From Erythrobacter sp. (GTDB lineage Bacteria; Pseudomonadota; Alphaproteobacteria; Sphingomonadales; Sphingomonadaceae), in NCBI GenBank assembly GCA_009993605.1, contig JAACTB010000008.1:186001-250000 (forward strand): a stretch of 64,000 nt of DNA. The letters run 5' to 3'. The notes under the pieces were generated by a model, which did not search any database, was not told the DNA's origin, and saw nothing but the letters and a program-made list of their open reading frames with translations. How positions within the stretch are numbered: position 1 is the first letter of the stretch; each line of letters begins with the position of its first letter. This document shows, piece after piece, positions 40,179-52,091 of this stretch. Position numbers and translations under genes: made by a program.

Positions 40179-42011
40179 TCAGTCGAGCTTGTCGATCGAC
40201 TGGCCGGGATCGCTGGTGAAGGTGAAGCTGTCGATGTCGAGCGCCTTCAGCTTGTTCATCACCTCACGCGCGGCAGCCGCGCTGGGATAGGGACCGGCGA
40301 GCAGGCGGTTGGCCTCGACCCATTTGGTCACGAACGGGCCCTTCCCGTCGAGCAGCGAATCGGCCTTGCGCGAAATGCGGCGCCAGTCGAATTTCAGCGC
40401 ATCGCGATCGCGCCCAGTGGCGATCTGGACATAGTGGCGCGAGGGATTGGCCGGAGGCTTCGGCTTCGCCTCGGGAGCAGGCGGCGGCGGCGCAGCGCGC
40501 TCGCGCGGGGGCTTGATGGTTGTGATATCGACTGCCGTGCCAGGCCGGGGCGGAGTCACGGGCTGCGTAGCGGCAAAGGCCGCGAACGCGTCGGCCACGC
40601 TCTGCGAAGGCTCGGGATCGGGAATGGTCTCGGCTGGGGCGACCCTCGAAGGAGCTGGGCTCGCGACAGTCGGAACGCTCAAGGCGGCGACCTGGACGGG
40701 CTCTTCTCTCACCGGCGCGGCTGGTACGATTTCGGCGGATGTCGCGACCGGAGACGGATCGATCCGCACGATCTGGGCCGGTGCCTCGGTCACTGGCGCG
40801 CTGCTCGTCTGAACGGGGGCTACCTGATCAGTCGAGGGCGGAAGCTCCAGCTGGATCGCGGGCTGGGTCGCCTGCGCGACGGCGACCGGACTTGGTGCAG
40901 GCGCCGGTGCCGGTGTTGGCGCGCGAAAGGGAGCGGGCACTGGCGGGGGTGCTGCAACCGCACGCTCTGGCGTCGCAGCCGGAGTCGATCGGGCGAGCGT
41001 ACGCGCCAACGGATCCGAGGCGGCGGTTGTTCGCGCGCTGCGCTCTGCCTGGCGGCGCTGCTGGCGCGTCTGGCGTTGAGGAGCGGGCGCGGGCGCGGGT
41101 GTCGCGACCGCCGTAGCGCCCGCATTTGCATTCGCATTCGCGCCCATCGTGACGCCGCTGGGAGCCAGAGCCGCGTCCGGTCCGCGCGCGATGCGGCTTT
41201 CCGAAGGGCCATAGCTTGCGATCGCCGGATCGTCGCGCCCGATCTCGTTCGCTCTTGGGAATGCCCCGAGATTGGCTGCCGCCGCCTGCTGCGCCCGCGT
41301 GAGGCGCGGCATGTATCGCAGATAAGGAGCCATGCGCAGCGCCAGATCGGTCGGCATCAACGCTTCGGCAATGCCTACTGCATCGTCCGCATCGCCCAGA
41401 ATGGCGAGGCCGAAGGCGCGCGCGCGAAAGGCCGAGCGGTCCTCGCTTTGGAGAAGCGGGAGCAATGTGGCTTCGAATTCCTTCCGCTGTCCCGTCATGG
41501 CGAGGCTGAGAGCCAGGCGGCGGCGCGTCTCGGGATCGTTCCCCTGCGCCAACGCCAAGCGATAGAGGGCCTGCGCGCTGGCATTGTCGCCCACCAGATC
41601 GAAGGCGAGGCCGCGATCGGCGGCCATCTCGGATTCGGCGATGCCCGCCTGTTCGGCTTCCGCAAACAGGCGCAAGGCTTCGATCGGACGGCGCTGCAAA
41701 GTGAAGCAGCGTGCAAGGCCGAGCATGACGCGGCCGTTCTCGGGCGCCACGTCCTGTCCGCGCACAAAGAATCCGATCGCCGCGTCGAGATCGCCGACCG
41801 CCAGCGAAGCTTCGCCCGCATCGAGCAGCGCGCCCAGATCGCGCGGAGAGCGGGCGAGACGGCGCAAAGCATCGTTGAGATCCCCCGCCGCGCGAGGCGG
41901 AAGGGGCTGGACGACGGCTTGGGCGGAGACAGAAGCGGGCAGAACCGTGGTAGCGGCGATCATTCCCGCGATCGACGCACTCATCAGGGATATTCGCTTC
42001 AGATGTCGCAA
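40179..42011 (-). CDS. TPR-repeat periplasmic protein with C-terminal SPOR domain
   Basis: TPR-like N-terminus, Pro-rich linker, SPOR-type SRHYVQIATGRDRDALKFDWRRI...LLAGPYPSAAAAREVMNKL; start could also be ATG 41984. Confidence 0.85.
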   Translation of the reverse strand: MRHLKRISLMSASIAGMIAATTVLPASVSAQAVVQPLPPRAAGDLNDALRRLARSPRDLGALLDAGEASLAVGDLDAAIGFFVRGQDVAPENGRVMLGLARCFTLQRRPIEALRLFAEAEQAGIAESEMAADRGLAFDLVGDNASAQALYRLALAQGNDPETRRRLALSLAMTGQRKEFEATLLPLLQSEDRSAFRARAFGLAILGDADDAVGIAEALMPTDLALRMAPYLRYMPRLTRAQQAAAANLGAFPRANEIGRDDPAIASYGPSESRIARGPDAALAPSGVTMGANANANAGATAVATPAPAPAPQRQTRQQRRQAERSARTTAASDPLARTLARSTPAATPERAVAAPPPVPAPFRAPTPAPAPAPSPVAVAQATQPAIQLELPPSTDQVAPVQTSSAPVTEAPAQIVRIDPSPVATSAEIVPAAPVREEPVQVAALSVPTVASPAPSRVAPAETIPDPEPSQSVADAFAAFAATQPVTPPRPGTAVDITTIKPPRERAAPPPPAPEAKPKPPANPSRHYVQIATGRDRDALKFDWRRISRKADSLLDGKGPFVTKWVEANRLLAGPYPSAAAAREVMNKLKALDIDSFTFTSDPGQSIDKLD

Positions 42012-42136
42012 ACCAGCGCTCCGTCCTCGGCGAGCGCCCGGCGCCCGCGCCTTCCTGTCGTTGCAATCACGACGATGGCGGACCCGGTCTGGCCATAGCC
42101 TGAACCGGGCCCCGCATCGCCGCGACGAACCGGCTC

Positions 42137-43918
42137 TTACTGATTGTTCTGCCGACCGAGGAAGCGCGGAATGTTGAGCGCGCCGCCGGTATCGTCGTCA
42201 TCCCCATCGTCGCGATCATCGGCCGGACGCGGTGCACTGCCGCGCGAAAGATTGGCCATCCGCTCGAACAGGGTGCTGCCCGATCCGCTGCCACTCGCAG
42301 GGCGCGCACCGCCCCGACCGCCATCTTCGGACTCGGCCTTGGCGTCCGCTGGGCGAGCCGGCTTGGACTGGAGCGGATTGCGCGAATCGGCCGCCATCTG
42401 GTCGTTGCCGAGCTGAAGCTCGTCCTGCGAAGCGCTCCGCCCGCGATCGCCACCGCCATCGTTCTGCGATAGGTCGAGCGTGGGCCGCCGACCGGTATCG
42501 CGGCCCCAGCCCTCGTCTTCCATATCGGTTTCGAGCGAGCGGCTGTCAGCATGCGCCGCAAGCGGATCCTCGCTGGCGCGGTCGAAGCGTTCGGTGTGTT
42601 CGTTGCGTAGGCCAGCCAGCGGATCGACGATGTCGTCGACATCCTCGCCCTCGTCCTCGTCGAAATCCGAATAGGAGGCGGCGGCCTTGCGCGGTTCGGC
42701 CCGGTTATTTTCGGCGAAATCGTCCGAGGTCAACTCCATCGGTTCGCTCTCTTCGGGCGCGCGCGATGCGGGAGACGGAGCGGGTGCCGAAGCGGCAGTG
42801 CGCTCTTCGTCGAGATCGGCGGAAAGCCCCTCGCTCAGTTCGAACGGCTCGCTGTCTTCCTCGCCCTGGCGCGGCAGATCGAGCGCGGGGCGCTTAGGCG
42901 CACGCGATTCCGACATGGTGAACCCGCGCGACTGGGTCGGCATCGCCTGCCCGTCATGCTCGATCCCGGTGGCGACCACGGACACGCGGATCTTGCCGTC
43001 GAGGTCGGGATTGAAGGCCGAGCCCCAGATGATGTTGGCATCCTCGTCGACGAGTTCGCGAATGTGGTTCGCCGCCTCGTCGACTTCGAGAAGCTTCATG
43101 TCCTCGCCGCCGATGATCGAGATGATGACGCCCTTGGCGCCCGCCATGCTGACCCCGTCGAGCAGCGGGTTGGCGATGGCGCGTTCGGCAGCTTCGAGCG
43201 CGCGATTGTCGCCCTCGCCCTCGCCCGTGCCCATCATCGCCTTGCCCATTTCACTCATAACCGAACGCACGTCGGCGAAGTCGAGATTGATGAGGCCCGG
43301 CATCACCATCAGATCGGTGATTGAGCGCACGCCCTGTTGCAGGACCTCGTCGGCAAGTTCGAACGCTTCCTTGAAGGTCGTTTCCGCCTTGGCGACCAGG
43401 AACAGGTTCTGGTTGGGAATGACGATCAGCGTGTCGACGTGCTTCTGCAGCTCGTCGATGCCCGCTTCGGCGGCGCGCATGCGGCGCGTGCCTTCGAACA
43501 GGAACGGCTTGGTCACGACGCCCACGGTCAGCACGCCTTTCTTCCGCGCGGCTTCGGCGATGACGGGCGTGGCGCCGGTTCCGGTGCCCCCGCCCATGCC
43601 CGCCGCGATGAAGCACATGTTCACGCCTTCGAGCGCGTGTTCGATATCCTCGACCGTTTCTTCGGCCGCGGCCTTGCCCACTTCGGGCCGCGCGCCCGCA
43701 CCCAGGCCGCCGGTGATGTCCGGGCCCAGCTGGATGCGCTTTTCCGCCGCCGCATTGCTCAGCGCCTGCGCATCGGTGTTCGCCACGATGAAATCGACGC
43801 CTTCGATCTGGGCGTCCATCATGTTGGCGATGGCATTGCCCCCGGCGCCGCCCACGCCGATCACGGTGATGCGGGGACGCAGATCGTCCGAGGTGGCGGG
43901 GCCGATATTGATGCTCAT
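42137..43918 (-). CDS. ftsZ: Cell division protein FtsZ
   Basis: [31 protein letters not shown]; long linker; C-terminal [11 protein letters not shown]. Confidence 0.98.
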   Translation of the reverse strand: MSINIGPATSDDLRPRITVIGVGGAGGNAIANMMDAQIEGVDFIVANTDAQALSNAAAEKRIQLGPDITGGLGAGARPEVGKAAAEETVEDIEHALEGVNMCFIAAGMGGGTGTGATPVIAEAARKKGVLTVGVVTKPFLFEGTRRMRAAEAGIDELQKHVDTLIVIPNQNLFLVAKAETTFKEAFELADEVLQQGVRSITDLMVMPGLINLDFADVRSVMSEMGKAMMGTGEGEGDNRALEAAERAIANPLLDGVSMAGAKGVIISIIGGEDMKLLEVDEAANHIRELVDEDANIIWGSAFNPDLDGKIRVSVVATGIEHDGQAMPTQSRGFTMSESRAPKRPALDLPRQGEEDSEPFELSEGLSADLDEERTAASAPAPSPASRAPEESEPMELTSDDFAENNRAEPRKAAASYSDFDEDEGEDVDDIVDPLAGLRNEHTERFDRASEDPLAAHADSRSLETDMEDEGWGRDTGRRPTLDLSQNDGGGDRGRSASQDELQLGNDQMAADSRNPLQSKPARPADAKAESEDGGRGGARPASGSGSGSTLFERMANLSRGSAPRPADDRDDGDDDDTGGALNIPRFLGRQNNQ

Positions 43919-44058
43919 TCGATAGTCCTCCGGCGAAGACGCTTCGCCCTAAATTTACTGGCAAACAGTGTGCCACATTCCGATTCGGCGTTGCAAAGGC
44001 TTAATCGCCTTTTCCACAAAGCCTTCGCAGGTCCAACGGCTGGTTGATGCAGTCGTGC

Positions 44059-45339
44059 CTAGAAATACTCCCTAACCGCCTGAAACACCCTGTTTACAAG
44101 GCCCAGACCCGAATAGCGGCGCGTCGGCTGATAACCCGGATCGACCGAGCGGATATCGACCGGATCGTCTGCCGCATAGAGGCACAAACCCACCAGCGAG
44201 GCGAAGCCGGGCGTCGCGTGCGCTTCGGGCAGGCCCTGGAGGCGCGGCGGCTTCCCGATCCGCACGGGGCGGCCCAGCGCGGCCTGCACGAATTCCGCGA
44301 TCCCGTGAAGCTCCGCGCCGCCGCCGGCCAGCACCACTTGCCCGCCGCGATTGCCGGTGAAACCCATGTCCTTCAAGGCGCGGTGCATCTCTCCGGTGAG
44401 ATGCGCGAGGCGATCGGTGACGACTGCGACCAGTTCGGCGCGGGAAATGCGGTTGTGCTCGTCCGCGCCGCGCGCCAGCGGCCCTTCGCCTTCCTCGCCC
44501 GGCGCGTTGACCGGGATCATCTCGGAATGGTCGGTCGGGCTGGCCATGGCGGAGCCGGACACGCATTTCAGCCGCTCCGCCTGGCTGCGGCGGATGCCGA
44601 AGCTTGAAGCGAGCGCGTCGGTGATGTCGTTGGAGCCGATCGGGATCGATTTGAGGCCCAGCAACATGCCTGCCGAATGCACCGAGATATTGGTGACCTG
44701 CGCGCCGATCTCGATCAGCGCCACGCCCAGTTCGCGCTCTTCCGGCGTGACGCAGGCATAGGCGCTGGCGAGCGGGCTGGCGACCACCGCCTCGACATCG
44801 AGGTGCGCGGTCTGGACCGCCTCGATCAGATTCCTGACCGGCGCGCCTTCGGCCACGGTCACATGGATATCGACGCCCAGCGCCTCGGCATGGAGGCCCG
44901 CCGGATTGGCGACGCCGTGCGCCCCGTCGAGCGTGTAATGCGCCGGTTGCGCGTGGAGGACCATGCGACCGTCGGGCTGGATGTGATCGCGCGCGGCGTA
45001 GAGCAGGTGCTCGATATCGTCTTCTTCGATGCGCCGCCCGCCGATCGCGATCTCGACGCTGGCGATGTGGCTCGACAGCCCCGCCCCCGCACATCCGATC
45101 CACACGCTCGACACGCTGGTGCCCGCACTCGCCTCGGCCTTTTCTAGCGCCTGGCGAATGGCGAGGCTGGCGGCGCGCATTTCGGTAACGTAGCCACGCT
45201 TGACGCCTTCGGACTTGCGGTGGCTCGACCCCAGCACCACCATCGATCCGTTTTCGTCCTGACCCATGATCATGGCCGAGATACGGAAGGAGCCGATGTT
45301 GACTGCGCCATAGGCCCGCGTGATGCGGGGGCCGGCCAT
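44059..45339 (-). CDS. ftsA: Cell division protein FtsA
   Basis: SSHRKSEGVKRGYV, actin-like ATPase motifs; VVLAGGGAELHGI. Confidence 0.96.
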   Translation of the reverse strand: MAGPRITRAYGAVNIGSFRISAMIMGQDENGSMVVLGSSHRKSEGVKRGYVTEMRAASLAIRQALEKAEASAGTSVSSVWIGCAGAGLSSHIASVEIAIGGRRIEEDDIEHLLYAARDHIQPDGRMVLHAQPAHYTLDGAHGVANPAGLHAEALGVDIHVTVAEGAPVRNLIEAVQTAHLDVEAVVASPLASAYACVTPEERELGVALIEIGAQVTNISVHSAGMLLGLKSIPIGSNDITDALASSFGIRRSQAERLKCVSGSAMASPTDHSEMIPVNAPGEEGEGPLARGADEHNRISRAELVAVVTDRLAHLTGEMHRALKDMGFTGNRGGQVVLAGGGAELHGIAEFVQAALGRPVRIGKPPRLQGLPEAHATPGFASLVGLCLYAADDPVDIRSVDPGYQPTRRYSGLGLVNRVFQAVREYF

Positions 45340-46265
45340 CAGTTCCGCGCTCCTGCGGCCGCGGCCTTCTGTTCCAGCCCGCTCATGCTGCACGGGCCCC
45401 CGGTGCACCGGAAATAAGCCTGTTCGGGCACCCGCATATCGACCGCGACGACCTTGCCGCCCAACAGCCGGTAATGCCCGTCGAGCTTGGCGAAGGAGAC
45501 GAGCGCGCTCGCCGCCTGATCCTCGCCTTCGGGAAGCGCGAGCATCTGGCCGGTCTTGAAGGTCAGGTTCCAGCGGCGATTGCCGACCCATTCGGCCTGT
45601 TCGACCTTGGGTTTCAGCGCAGGCGCGGCGTCGAGCAGCAGGTCGAGATCGCCGACCTGTTTCTGCGCGCCCGGCCCGGCGATGGTGAGCTTGCCCGTGG
45701 CATTGGCGCGGCTGATGGGTTCGAGCTCGTGCCCCTCGGCATCGACCAACATCAACCGGTCGGGCTTGGCGAGGACGGCGTGCTCTTCGCGCTCGACGAT
45801 GTCGACGATCAGCGTGTCGGGAAGCTGGCGCGATACGCGCGCATCCTTGACCCAGCTCAATTCCAGCAGGCGATCGCGCAGCGCATCGAGATCGACGAGC
45901 GGCATCGGCTGATCGCGCATGGCTAGGGCGCGCTCGTAAACCGTCAGCTCGTTCATCCGCTCGACGCCCGTCACCTTGACGCGACGCACCTCGAACCCGG
46001 CATCGGAAGCGGCTTCGGCCAAACGCGCATTGGCGAGCGCGGGCAGGCCGGCCAGGCTGGCGACGAACCACGCAGCGGCAAGCGCCAGCGCCAGGATCGC
46101 GGCGACGAAACCCTTGTGCAATTGCTCCTCCGTGAAGGGGAGCAGCGCCAGCATCTGGTCGAACAGGCCGACCGTGTGTTTCTTGGCGGCGCGCGTTTTC
46201 TGTGTGCGATTGCGCGCAGCGGCGGAGCGACGCACGCCCGGACTGGTGCGCTTGACCTTAGCCAT
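45339..46265 (-). CDS. ftsQ: Cell division protein FtsQ
   Basis: Single N-terminal TM, POTRA-like FEVRRVKVTGVERMNELTVYERAL; LPDTLIVDIVEREEHAVL. Confidence 0.93.
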   Translation of the reverse strand: MAKVKRTSPGVRRSAAARNRTQKTRAAKKHTVGLFDQMLALLPFTEEQLHKGFVAAILALALAAAWFVASLAGLPALANARLAEAASDAGFEVRRVKVTGVERMNELTVYERALAMRDQPMPLVDLDALRDRLLELSWVKDARVSRQLPDTLIVDIVEREEHAVLAKPDRLMLVDAEGHELEPISRANATGKLTIAGPGAQKQVGDLDLLLDAAPALKPKVEQAEWVGNRRWNLTFKTGQMLALPEGEDQAASALVSFAKLDGHYRLLGGKVVAVDMRVPEQAYFRCTGGPCSMSGLEQKAAAAGARN

Positions 46266-47229
46266 CGGCGGGAGCCTTCACGGCGAAATCACGCAGCGCG
46301 GCTTCGATGATCGTCTCGACCAGCTCGCCATATTCCATGCCCGCACGGCGCGCCTGCTCGGGCACGAGGCTAAGCGGCGTCATCCCCGGCTGGGTGTTGG
46401 TTTCGAGCACGAACAGGCCGTCTTCGCCCTGCTCCTCGTCCCAGCGGAAATCGGTCCGGCTGGTGCCGCGACAGCCCAGCAGCTTGTGCGCCTTCAGCGC
46501 GATTTCGAGGCAGAGGTCGCGGATATTCTCGGGAATTTCAGCCGGACAGATATGATCGGTCATCCCGTCAGTGTATTTGGCGTCGAAATCGTAGAAGCCG
46601 CTCTTGGGCTTCAGTTCGGTGACGGCCAGCGCACGCGGCCCGTCTTCGAAATCGACCACCGCCGAAGTCATCTCGCGCCCCTTGATATAGGGTTCGGCGA
46701 GCAGTTCGGCGAAATCCTGCCACGGGCCCTTCGCATCGCGCGCGATCGGGTGGCCGTAATTCCCGCCCTCGGTCACGATCGCGACGCCGACCGAACTGCC
46801 TTCATTGACCGGCTTCAGGACGTAGGGGCGCGGCAGCGGGTCGCGCTCGAACAGCTCCGCGCTTCTGACGATCCGCCCGCCGGGCATGGGTACGCCGTGG
46901 GGCACCAGCGCCTGCTTGGTCAGCTGCTTGTCGATCGCGATGACCGATGTGGCGAGGCCCGAATGGGTGTAGGGCACACCCATCAAGTCCATCATGCCCT
47001 GCACCGTGCCATCCTCGCCCGGCACGCCGTGAAGCGCGTTGAAGACGACATCGGGCGCGGCCGCCGCGATGCGCGCGGCGACCTGGCGGTCCATGTCGAT
47101 CCGGGTGACGCGGTGGCCGCGCTCTTCCAGCGCCTTGGCGACGCCTTCGCCCGACATCAGCGAAACCGGACGTTCGTTCGCCCAGCCGCCCATCAGGACG
47201 GCGACGTGGAGTTTGCGATCGAGGGTCAC
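46258..47229 (-). CDS. ddl: D-alanine--D-alanine ligase
   Basis: VAVLMGGWANERPVSLMSG, FNALHGVPGEDGTVQG, NTQPGMTPLSLVPEQA; GTG start. Confidence 0.97.
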   Translation of the reverse strand: MTLDRKLHVAVLMGGWANERPVSLMSGEGVAKALEERGHRVTRIDMDRQVAARIAAAAPDVVFNALHGVPGEDGTVQGMMDLMGVPYTHSGLATSVIAIDKQLTKQALVPHGVPMPGGRIVRSAELFERDPLPRPYVLKPVNEGSSVGVAIVTEGGNYGHPIARDAKGPWQDFAELLAEPYIKGREMTSAVVDFEDGPRALAVTELKPKSGFYDFDAKYTDGMTDHICPAEIPENIRDLCLEIALKAHKLLGCRGTSRTDFRWDEEQGEDGLFVLETNTQPGMTPLSLVPEQARRAGMEYGELVETIIEAALRDFAVKAPADG

Positions 47230-48188
47230 GGTCTGCCCACCCGGCGGATTTCCCATTCCAGTTCCACGCCCGAATTTTCGTACACGCGCCGCTTCACCTC
47301 TTCGCCCAGCGTTTCGATATCCTCGCTGGTCGCATCGCCGGTGTTGATGAGGAAATTGGTGTGCTTCTCGCTCACCTGCGCGCCGCCGACGGTCATGCCC
47401 CGACATCCCGCCTTGTCGACCAAAGCCCAGGCCTTTTCGCCAGGAGGGTTCTTGAAGGTGGATCCGCCCGTCTTGGTGCGTAGCGGCTGCGAATTCTCGC
47501 GCGCCTCGGCAATCCGGTCCATCTCCGCGCCGATGGCTTCGGGATCGCCGGGCGTTCCTTCGAAACGGGCCGAAACCACCACGGAATTGTCGTGCAGCGC
47601 CGAATGGCGATAGCTGTAATCGAGCTCTCGCTTCGTCAGCCGCATCAGATTGCCGTCCTGCATGACGACGTCGCAATCGATCAGCACATCCGCGACCTCG
47701 CGCCCATAGGCGCCGCCATTCATGCGCACGAAACCGCCGACCGTGCCCGGAATGCCGCGCATGAATTCCATGCCCGCCACGCCCGCATCGCGCGCCGCAC
47801 TGGCGACGAGGATGCCATGCGCCCCGGCCCCGCAAGTGAGAGTCATCCCGTCCACTTCGATCCCGGCGAACGGCTTGCCGAGCTTGATGACGACGCCGGG
47901 GACGCCCCCGTCGCGCACGATCAGATTGGAACCCAGGCCCAGCGGCATGATCGGCAGCGCGCCGTCGAGCCGTTCGAGGAACAGGATCAGATCGTCGAGA
48001 TCGGCGGGTTCGAACAGCCAGTCCGCATGGCCGCCGGATTTGAACCAGACGAGCTTGGCGAGCGGTGCATCATGCGTCAGTCGCCCGCGCAAGCCGCTGG
48101 TCGAGATCGGCGCGCTTGTCCCGCCTTCGACCTCGCAATCGGGTGCCTCGCCACTGTCCCAGTTCCAGACATCGTCGGGCTGGGTCAC
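47226..48188 (-). CDS. murB: UDP-N-acetylmuramate dehydrogenase MurB
   Basis: [53 protein letters not shown] start. Confidence 0.97.
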   Translation of the reverse strand: MTQPDDVWNWDSGEAPDCEVEGGTSAPISTSGLRGRLTHDAPLAKLVWFKSGGHADWLFEPADLDDLILFLERLDGALPIMPLGLGSNLIVRDGGVPGVVIKLGKPFAGIEVDGMTLTCGAGAHGILVASAARDAGVAGMEFMRGIPGTVGGFVRMNGGAYGREVADVLIDCDVVMQDGNLMRLTKRELDYSYRHSALHDNSVVVSARFEGTPGDPEAIGAEMDRIAEARENSQPLRTKTGGSTFKNPPGEKAWALVDKAGCRGMTVGGAQVSEKHTNFLINTGDATSEDIETLGEEVKRRVYENSGVELEWEIRRVGRP

Positions 48189-49606
48189 CGGGCGCGTTCC
48201 TTCTGAAGCGCATCGGGCAGTTCGGCGGCCCAGCGCGTGATGTCGCCCGCGCCCAGACACACGATAAGATCGTCCGGCTTCAATTCGGCGCCCAGCACCG
48301 CGACCAACTCGTCCATATCGGCGACGCTGGCAGCGGCACGGTGGCCACGCGATTTGAGGCCTTCAACGAGCGTGTGGGAGCTGACGCCCTCGATCGGCTC
48401 CTCGCCCGCTTCGTAGACGGGCGTCACGAACACCTCGTCCGCTTCGTTGAAGGCGCTTTGGAAATCGTCCATCAGATCGCGCAGGCGGGTGTAGCGGTGC
48501 GGCTGCACCACCGCGATGACGCGGCCCTGCGTGGCCTCGCGCGCGGCGCCCAAAACAGCGCGGATTTCAACCGGGTGATGGCCGTAATCGTCGATAATCG
48601 TCGCCTTGCCATCGCCCACCGGGACCTCGCCCGTCTTGGTGAAGCGGCGCCTGACCCCGCCGAAGCTGGCGAAGCCGTTGCAGATCACCTCGTCGGGGCA
48701 TTTCATCTCGATCGCCACCGCAATCGCGGCGAGCGCGTTCTGGACGTTGTGGCGACCCGGCATGGGCAGCCGCACGCCTTCGATCCGGCGATCCTCCTGC
48801 CCACGCCGACGCACGATCACGTCGAAGCAATTTCCGCCCGCATCGGGCCGGACATTGACGCCGCAGATATCCGCCTGGAGATTGAAGCCATAAGTCACGA
48901 CGTTGCGATCGCGCACCTTGCCGATCACGGCCTGAACTTCAGGGTGGTCGATGCACAGGATCGCCGCGCCATAAAAGGGGACGTTGTGGATGAACTCGAC
49001 GAAGGCGTCCTTCACCCCGTCGAAATCGCCGTAATGGTCGAGATGTTCGGGATCGATATTGGTGACGACCGCGATCGTTCCGTCGAGGCGCAGGAAGCTG
49101 CCATCGCTCTCGTCCGCTTCCACCACCATCCAGTCGCTATCGCCCAGCCGCGCGTTCGAGCCGTATTGTTCGATGATGCCGCCGTTGATCACGGTCGGAT
49201 CGACACTACCGCAATCGAGCAGCGCGGCGATCATGCTGGTCGTCGTCGTCTTGCCATGCGTGCCCGCCACCGCGACGGTGGATTTCAGCCGCATCAGTTC
49301 GGCCAGCATTTCCGCCCGGCGCACCACGGGGATGCGGTTTTCGAGCGCATAGGCGACTTCGGGATTGGTGCGCTTCACCGCCGTCGAGGTCACCACGACC
49401 GCGGCATCCATGACGTTTTCCGCCGCATGGCCGATCATGATTTTGACCCCGCGCGAGCGCAGACGCTCGACCACCGCGCTTTCCTTGATGTCGGAACCCT
49501 GCACGCTGTAGCCGAGATTGGCCATCACCTCGGCAATGCCGGACATGCCGATCCCGCCGATCCCGACGAAATGGATGGTGCCGATATCGGTGGGCACGCC
49601 TCTCAT
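48185..49606 (-). CDS. murC: UDP-N-acetylmuramate--L-alanine ligase
   Basis: [42 protein letters not shown]. Confidence 0.98.
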   Translation of the reverse strand: MRGVPTDIGTIHFVGIGGIGMSGIAEVMANLGYSVQGSDIKESAVVERLRSRGVKIMIGHAAENVMDAAVVVTSTAVKRTNPEVAYALENRIPVVRRAEMLAELMRLKSTVAVAGTHGKTTTTSMIAALLDCGSVDPTVINGGIIEQYGSNARLGDSDWMVVEADESDGSFLRLDGTIAVVTNIDPEHLDHYGDFDGVKDAFVEFIHNVPFYGAAILCIDHPEVQAVIGKVRDRNVVTYGFNLQADICGVNVRPDAGGNCFDVIVRRRGQEDRRIEGVRLPMPGRHNVQNALAAIAVAIEMKCPDEVICNGFASFGGVRRRFTKTGEVPVGDGKATIIDDYGHHPVEIRAVLGAAREATQGRVIAVVQPHRYTRLRDLMDDFQSAFNEADEVFVTPVYEAGEEPIEGVSSHTLVEGLKSRGHRAAASVADMDELVAVLGAELKPDDLIVCLGAGDITRWAAELPDALQKERAR

Positions 49607-50826
49607 GGCTTCAGCCTTTCGCATATCTCGCGCGCCGCGCCCTGCCCCACGGCCACGCCCTGCGAAGCGCCGCGCGCGTTGTTCGCGCCGACGCGGATCA
49701 CGTCCATCATTTCCGCCCCGCCGAAGCTTTCGACGAGATCGGCGAGGTCTCTGACGGCGTTTGGCCGCCCGCAATTGAACGCCGCATGCGCCGCTTTACT
49801 GAGCCCTTCGGGGCTGTCGGCGATGGCCTTGATCTGCTTGGCGAGTTCCTTGGCGGTGAACTGGTCCTGTCGCACCATGCGCGCCCCGCCCGCCTTGACC
49901 ATCTCGCGCGTGTTCGCGGCCTGGTGATCGTCCGTCGCGATGGGAAGCGGGATGAGGATCGCCGGGCGCCCGACCGCGGTCAGTTCCGCGATGGTGGACG
50001 CGCCCGCGCGCCCGATGAAGAGATGCGCATCGGCAAGGCGCGCGGCCATATTCTCGAAATAGGTGCCGAGCTCGGCGGGAATTTCGTGGTTGGAATAGCG
50101 CGTGCGCACCGCGTCCAGATCTTCGGGGCGGCATTGCTGGGTGACCTGCAACCTCTGGCGCAGCGCAGGCGGCAGCATGGCGAGCCCGTCGGGCACCACT
50201 TCGGACAGGACGCGCGCACCCTGGCTCCCTCCGGTGACGAGGACGCGGAACAGCCCTTCCTCGCCCAGCGCGGGAAATTCCTCTTCGCGCAGGGCCAGAA
50301 CCTCCGCGCGCACCGGATTGCCGACGAGATGGACCTTACCGGTGTATTTCGGCTTCAATCGCTCAATCTGCGGATAGGCGGTCGCGATGGCATCGACCTT
50401 GCCTGCCAGCAGGCGATTGACCCGGCCCAGCACCGCGTTCTGTTCGTGAACCACGCTGGGAATGCCCATCGCGGTCGCAGCCCATAAAGCGGGAAAGGCG
50501 GGGTAGCCGCCGAAGCCGACCACGGCGCTCGGCTGGAAGCTTTCGAACAGGCGGATCGCCATGTTGCGCCCTTCCCACACCGCCCTCGCGCCCCCAATCC
50601 ATTTCAGCGGGTTTTTGCCGAAGCGCCCAGCGGGCAGGACATGCATGGTCAGGAAGTCCGGGCGACCGGGGATCTGCGCGCCGCGTTCGTCTGTGATCAG
50701 AGCGACATGATGTCCGCGCCGTTCCAGCTCTGTCGCCAGCGCGAAGGCGGGCAGCATATGGCCCCCTGTGCCCCCGGCGGCGAGGACGAAATGGCGCGCG
50801 GCATGGGTGTTGTCGGGCTTGCTCAC
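49603..50826 (-). CDS. murG: UDP-GlcNAc:lipid I transferase MurG
   Basis: [50 protein letters not shown] start. Confidence 0.97.
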   Translation of the reverse strand: MSKPDNTHAARHFVLAAGGTGGHMLPAFALATELERRGHHVALITDERGAQIPGRPDFLTMHVLPAGRFGKNPLKWIGGARAVWEGRNMAIRLFESFQPSAVVGFGGYPAFPALWAATAMGIPSVVHEQNAVLGRVNRLLAGKVDAIATAYPQIERLKPKYTGKVHLVGNPVRAEVLALREEEFPALGEEGLFRVLVTGGSQGARVLSEVVPDGLAMLPPALRQRLQVTQQCRPEDLDAVRTRYSNHEIPAELGTYFENMAARLADAHLFIGRAGASTIAELTAVGRPAILIPLPIATDDHQAANTREMVKAGGARMVRQDQFTAKELAKQIKAIADSPEGLSKAAHAAFNCGRPNAVRDLADLVESFGGAEMMDVIRVGANNARGASQGVAVGQGAAREICERLKP

Positions 50827-52091
50827 GGATAGATTTCCCGCCGGATCGCTTCGCTCTGTTTCTTCGGCGCGCGGCGCTCGTTCCAGCCGATCACATCGAC
50901 CAGCCCGCGCGTCTCGCGCTTGAGGAAGGGGTTTCGCCGGGTGATGGCGAGCAGCAGCCCGACTTCGAGACACAGCGCGATCGTGGACGAGCCGCCATAG
51001 CTGATCAGCGGCAAGGTCATCCCTTTCGACGGGAACAGCTGCAGGTTCACGAGGATGTTGATGAAAGCCTGACCGGCGAACAGCGTAATCAGGCCCGCAC
51101 CCGCCAGCAGGGCGAACAGATCATCCTCGTCGATCAATTTCATCAAAACGCGCGCCACGATGGCGAGATAAACGATCACGACGAGAGCGCAAACGATCAG
51201 GCCGAATTCTTCCCCGATGACGGAGAAGATGTAGTCGGTGTGCGCTTCGGGGAGGTTCATCTTCCTGAGGCCCAGCCCATATCCACTGCCCGTCCAGCCA
51301 CCCGCGAGCAATGTGCGCTCGGCGAGGTCGACCTGGTCGAAGGCGGTGCCGCCGCCCATGAAGCTGTCAATGCGATGGCGCGCGTTGTCGTAGAGGAAAT
51401 AGGTCGCGACCATCGCCGCTCCGCCGATCCCGATCAGAGCGCCCATCCGCTGCACCGGCACGCCTGCCAAGAGGACGAGTACGAACCACGCGCCGAAGAA
51501 CAGGATCGTGTCGCCGAGATTGGGCTGCATCATCAAGAGCGCAGCGACGAGGGCGAGAGCCGCCGCCGACAGGGCGATCACCGGCAGGTTGGGATCGCGC
51601 ATCCGCCACGACAGAATCCACGCGACGGCGATCGCGAAGGCGGGTTTCAGGAATTCGGACGGCTGGAAGCGCATTCCGAAATCGAGCCAGCGCCGCGCCC
51701 CGTTGACTTCGGCCCCGACGATCGGGACCAGAAACAGCGCGCCGAGCATCCCTGCGGCCAGCAGCAATCCGCCGCGCCGGGCGTTTTCGCGGCTGACCAT
51801 GCTGATGGCGATCATCACGCCGATCCCGATCGCCTGCCAGGCGAGATGGCGATAGAAGAAATAGAGCGGGTCGAGCGTCTGCGTCGCGGTCGAAAGACGG
51901 TCCGCGCTGGCGGGCGATGCGGCGGCGACGGCCACGGTGCCGAACGCCATCAACGCCAGTATCAGGCCAAGCAACACCCGGTCGATCTCGCGCCACCAGA
52001 TCGTCAGCTCGGTCCAGCGGGAGAGCTTCTGGCCAGGGCGGCGTATGCCGGGACGGGCGGCACCGGGCACGTAAGGACGCTGCATGTTCAT
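50823..52091 (-). CDS. ftsW: Lipid II polymerase / cell division protein FtsW
   Basis: SEDS family: GARRWLDFGMRFQPSEFLKPAF, FPSKGMTLPLISYGGSS. Confidence 0.96.
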   Translation of the reverse strand: MNMQRPYVPGAARPGIRRPGQKLSRWTELTIWWREIDRVLLGLILALMAFGTVAVAAASPASADRLSTATQTLDPLYFFYRHLAWQAIGIGVMIAISMVSRENARRGGLLLAAGMLGALFLVPIVGAEVNGARRWLDFGMRFQPSEFLKPAFAIAVAWILSWRMRDPNLPVIALSAAALALVAALLMMQPNLGDTILFFGAWFVLVLLAGVPVQRMGALIGIGGAAMVATYFLYDNARHRIDSFMGGGTAFDQVDLAERTLLAGGWTGSGYGLGLRKMNLPEAHTDYIFSVIGEEFGLIVCALVVIVYLAIVARVLMKLIDEDDLFALLAGAGLITLFAGQAFINILVNLQLFPSKGMTLPLISYGGSSTIALCLEVGLLLAITRRNPFLKRETRGLVDVIGWNERRAPKKQSEAIRREIYP

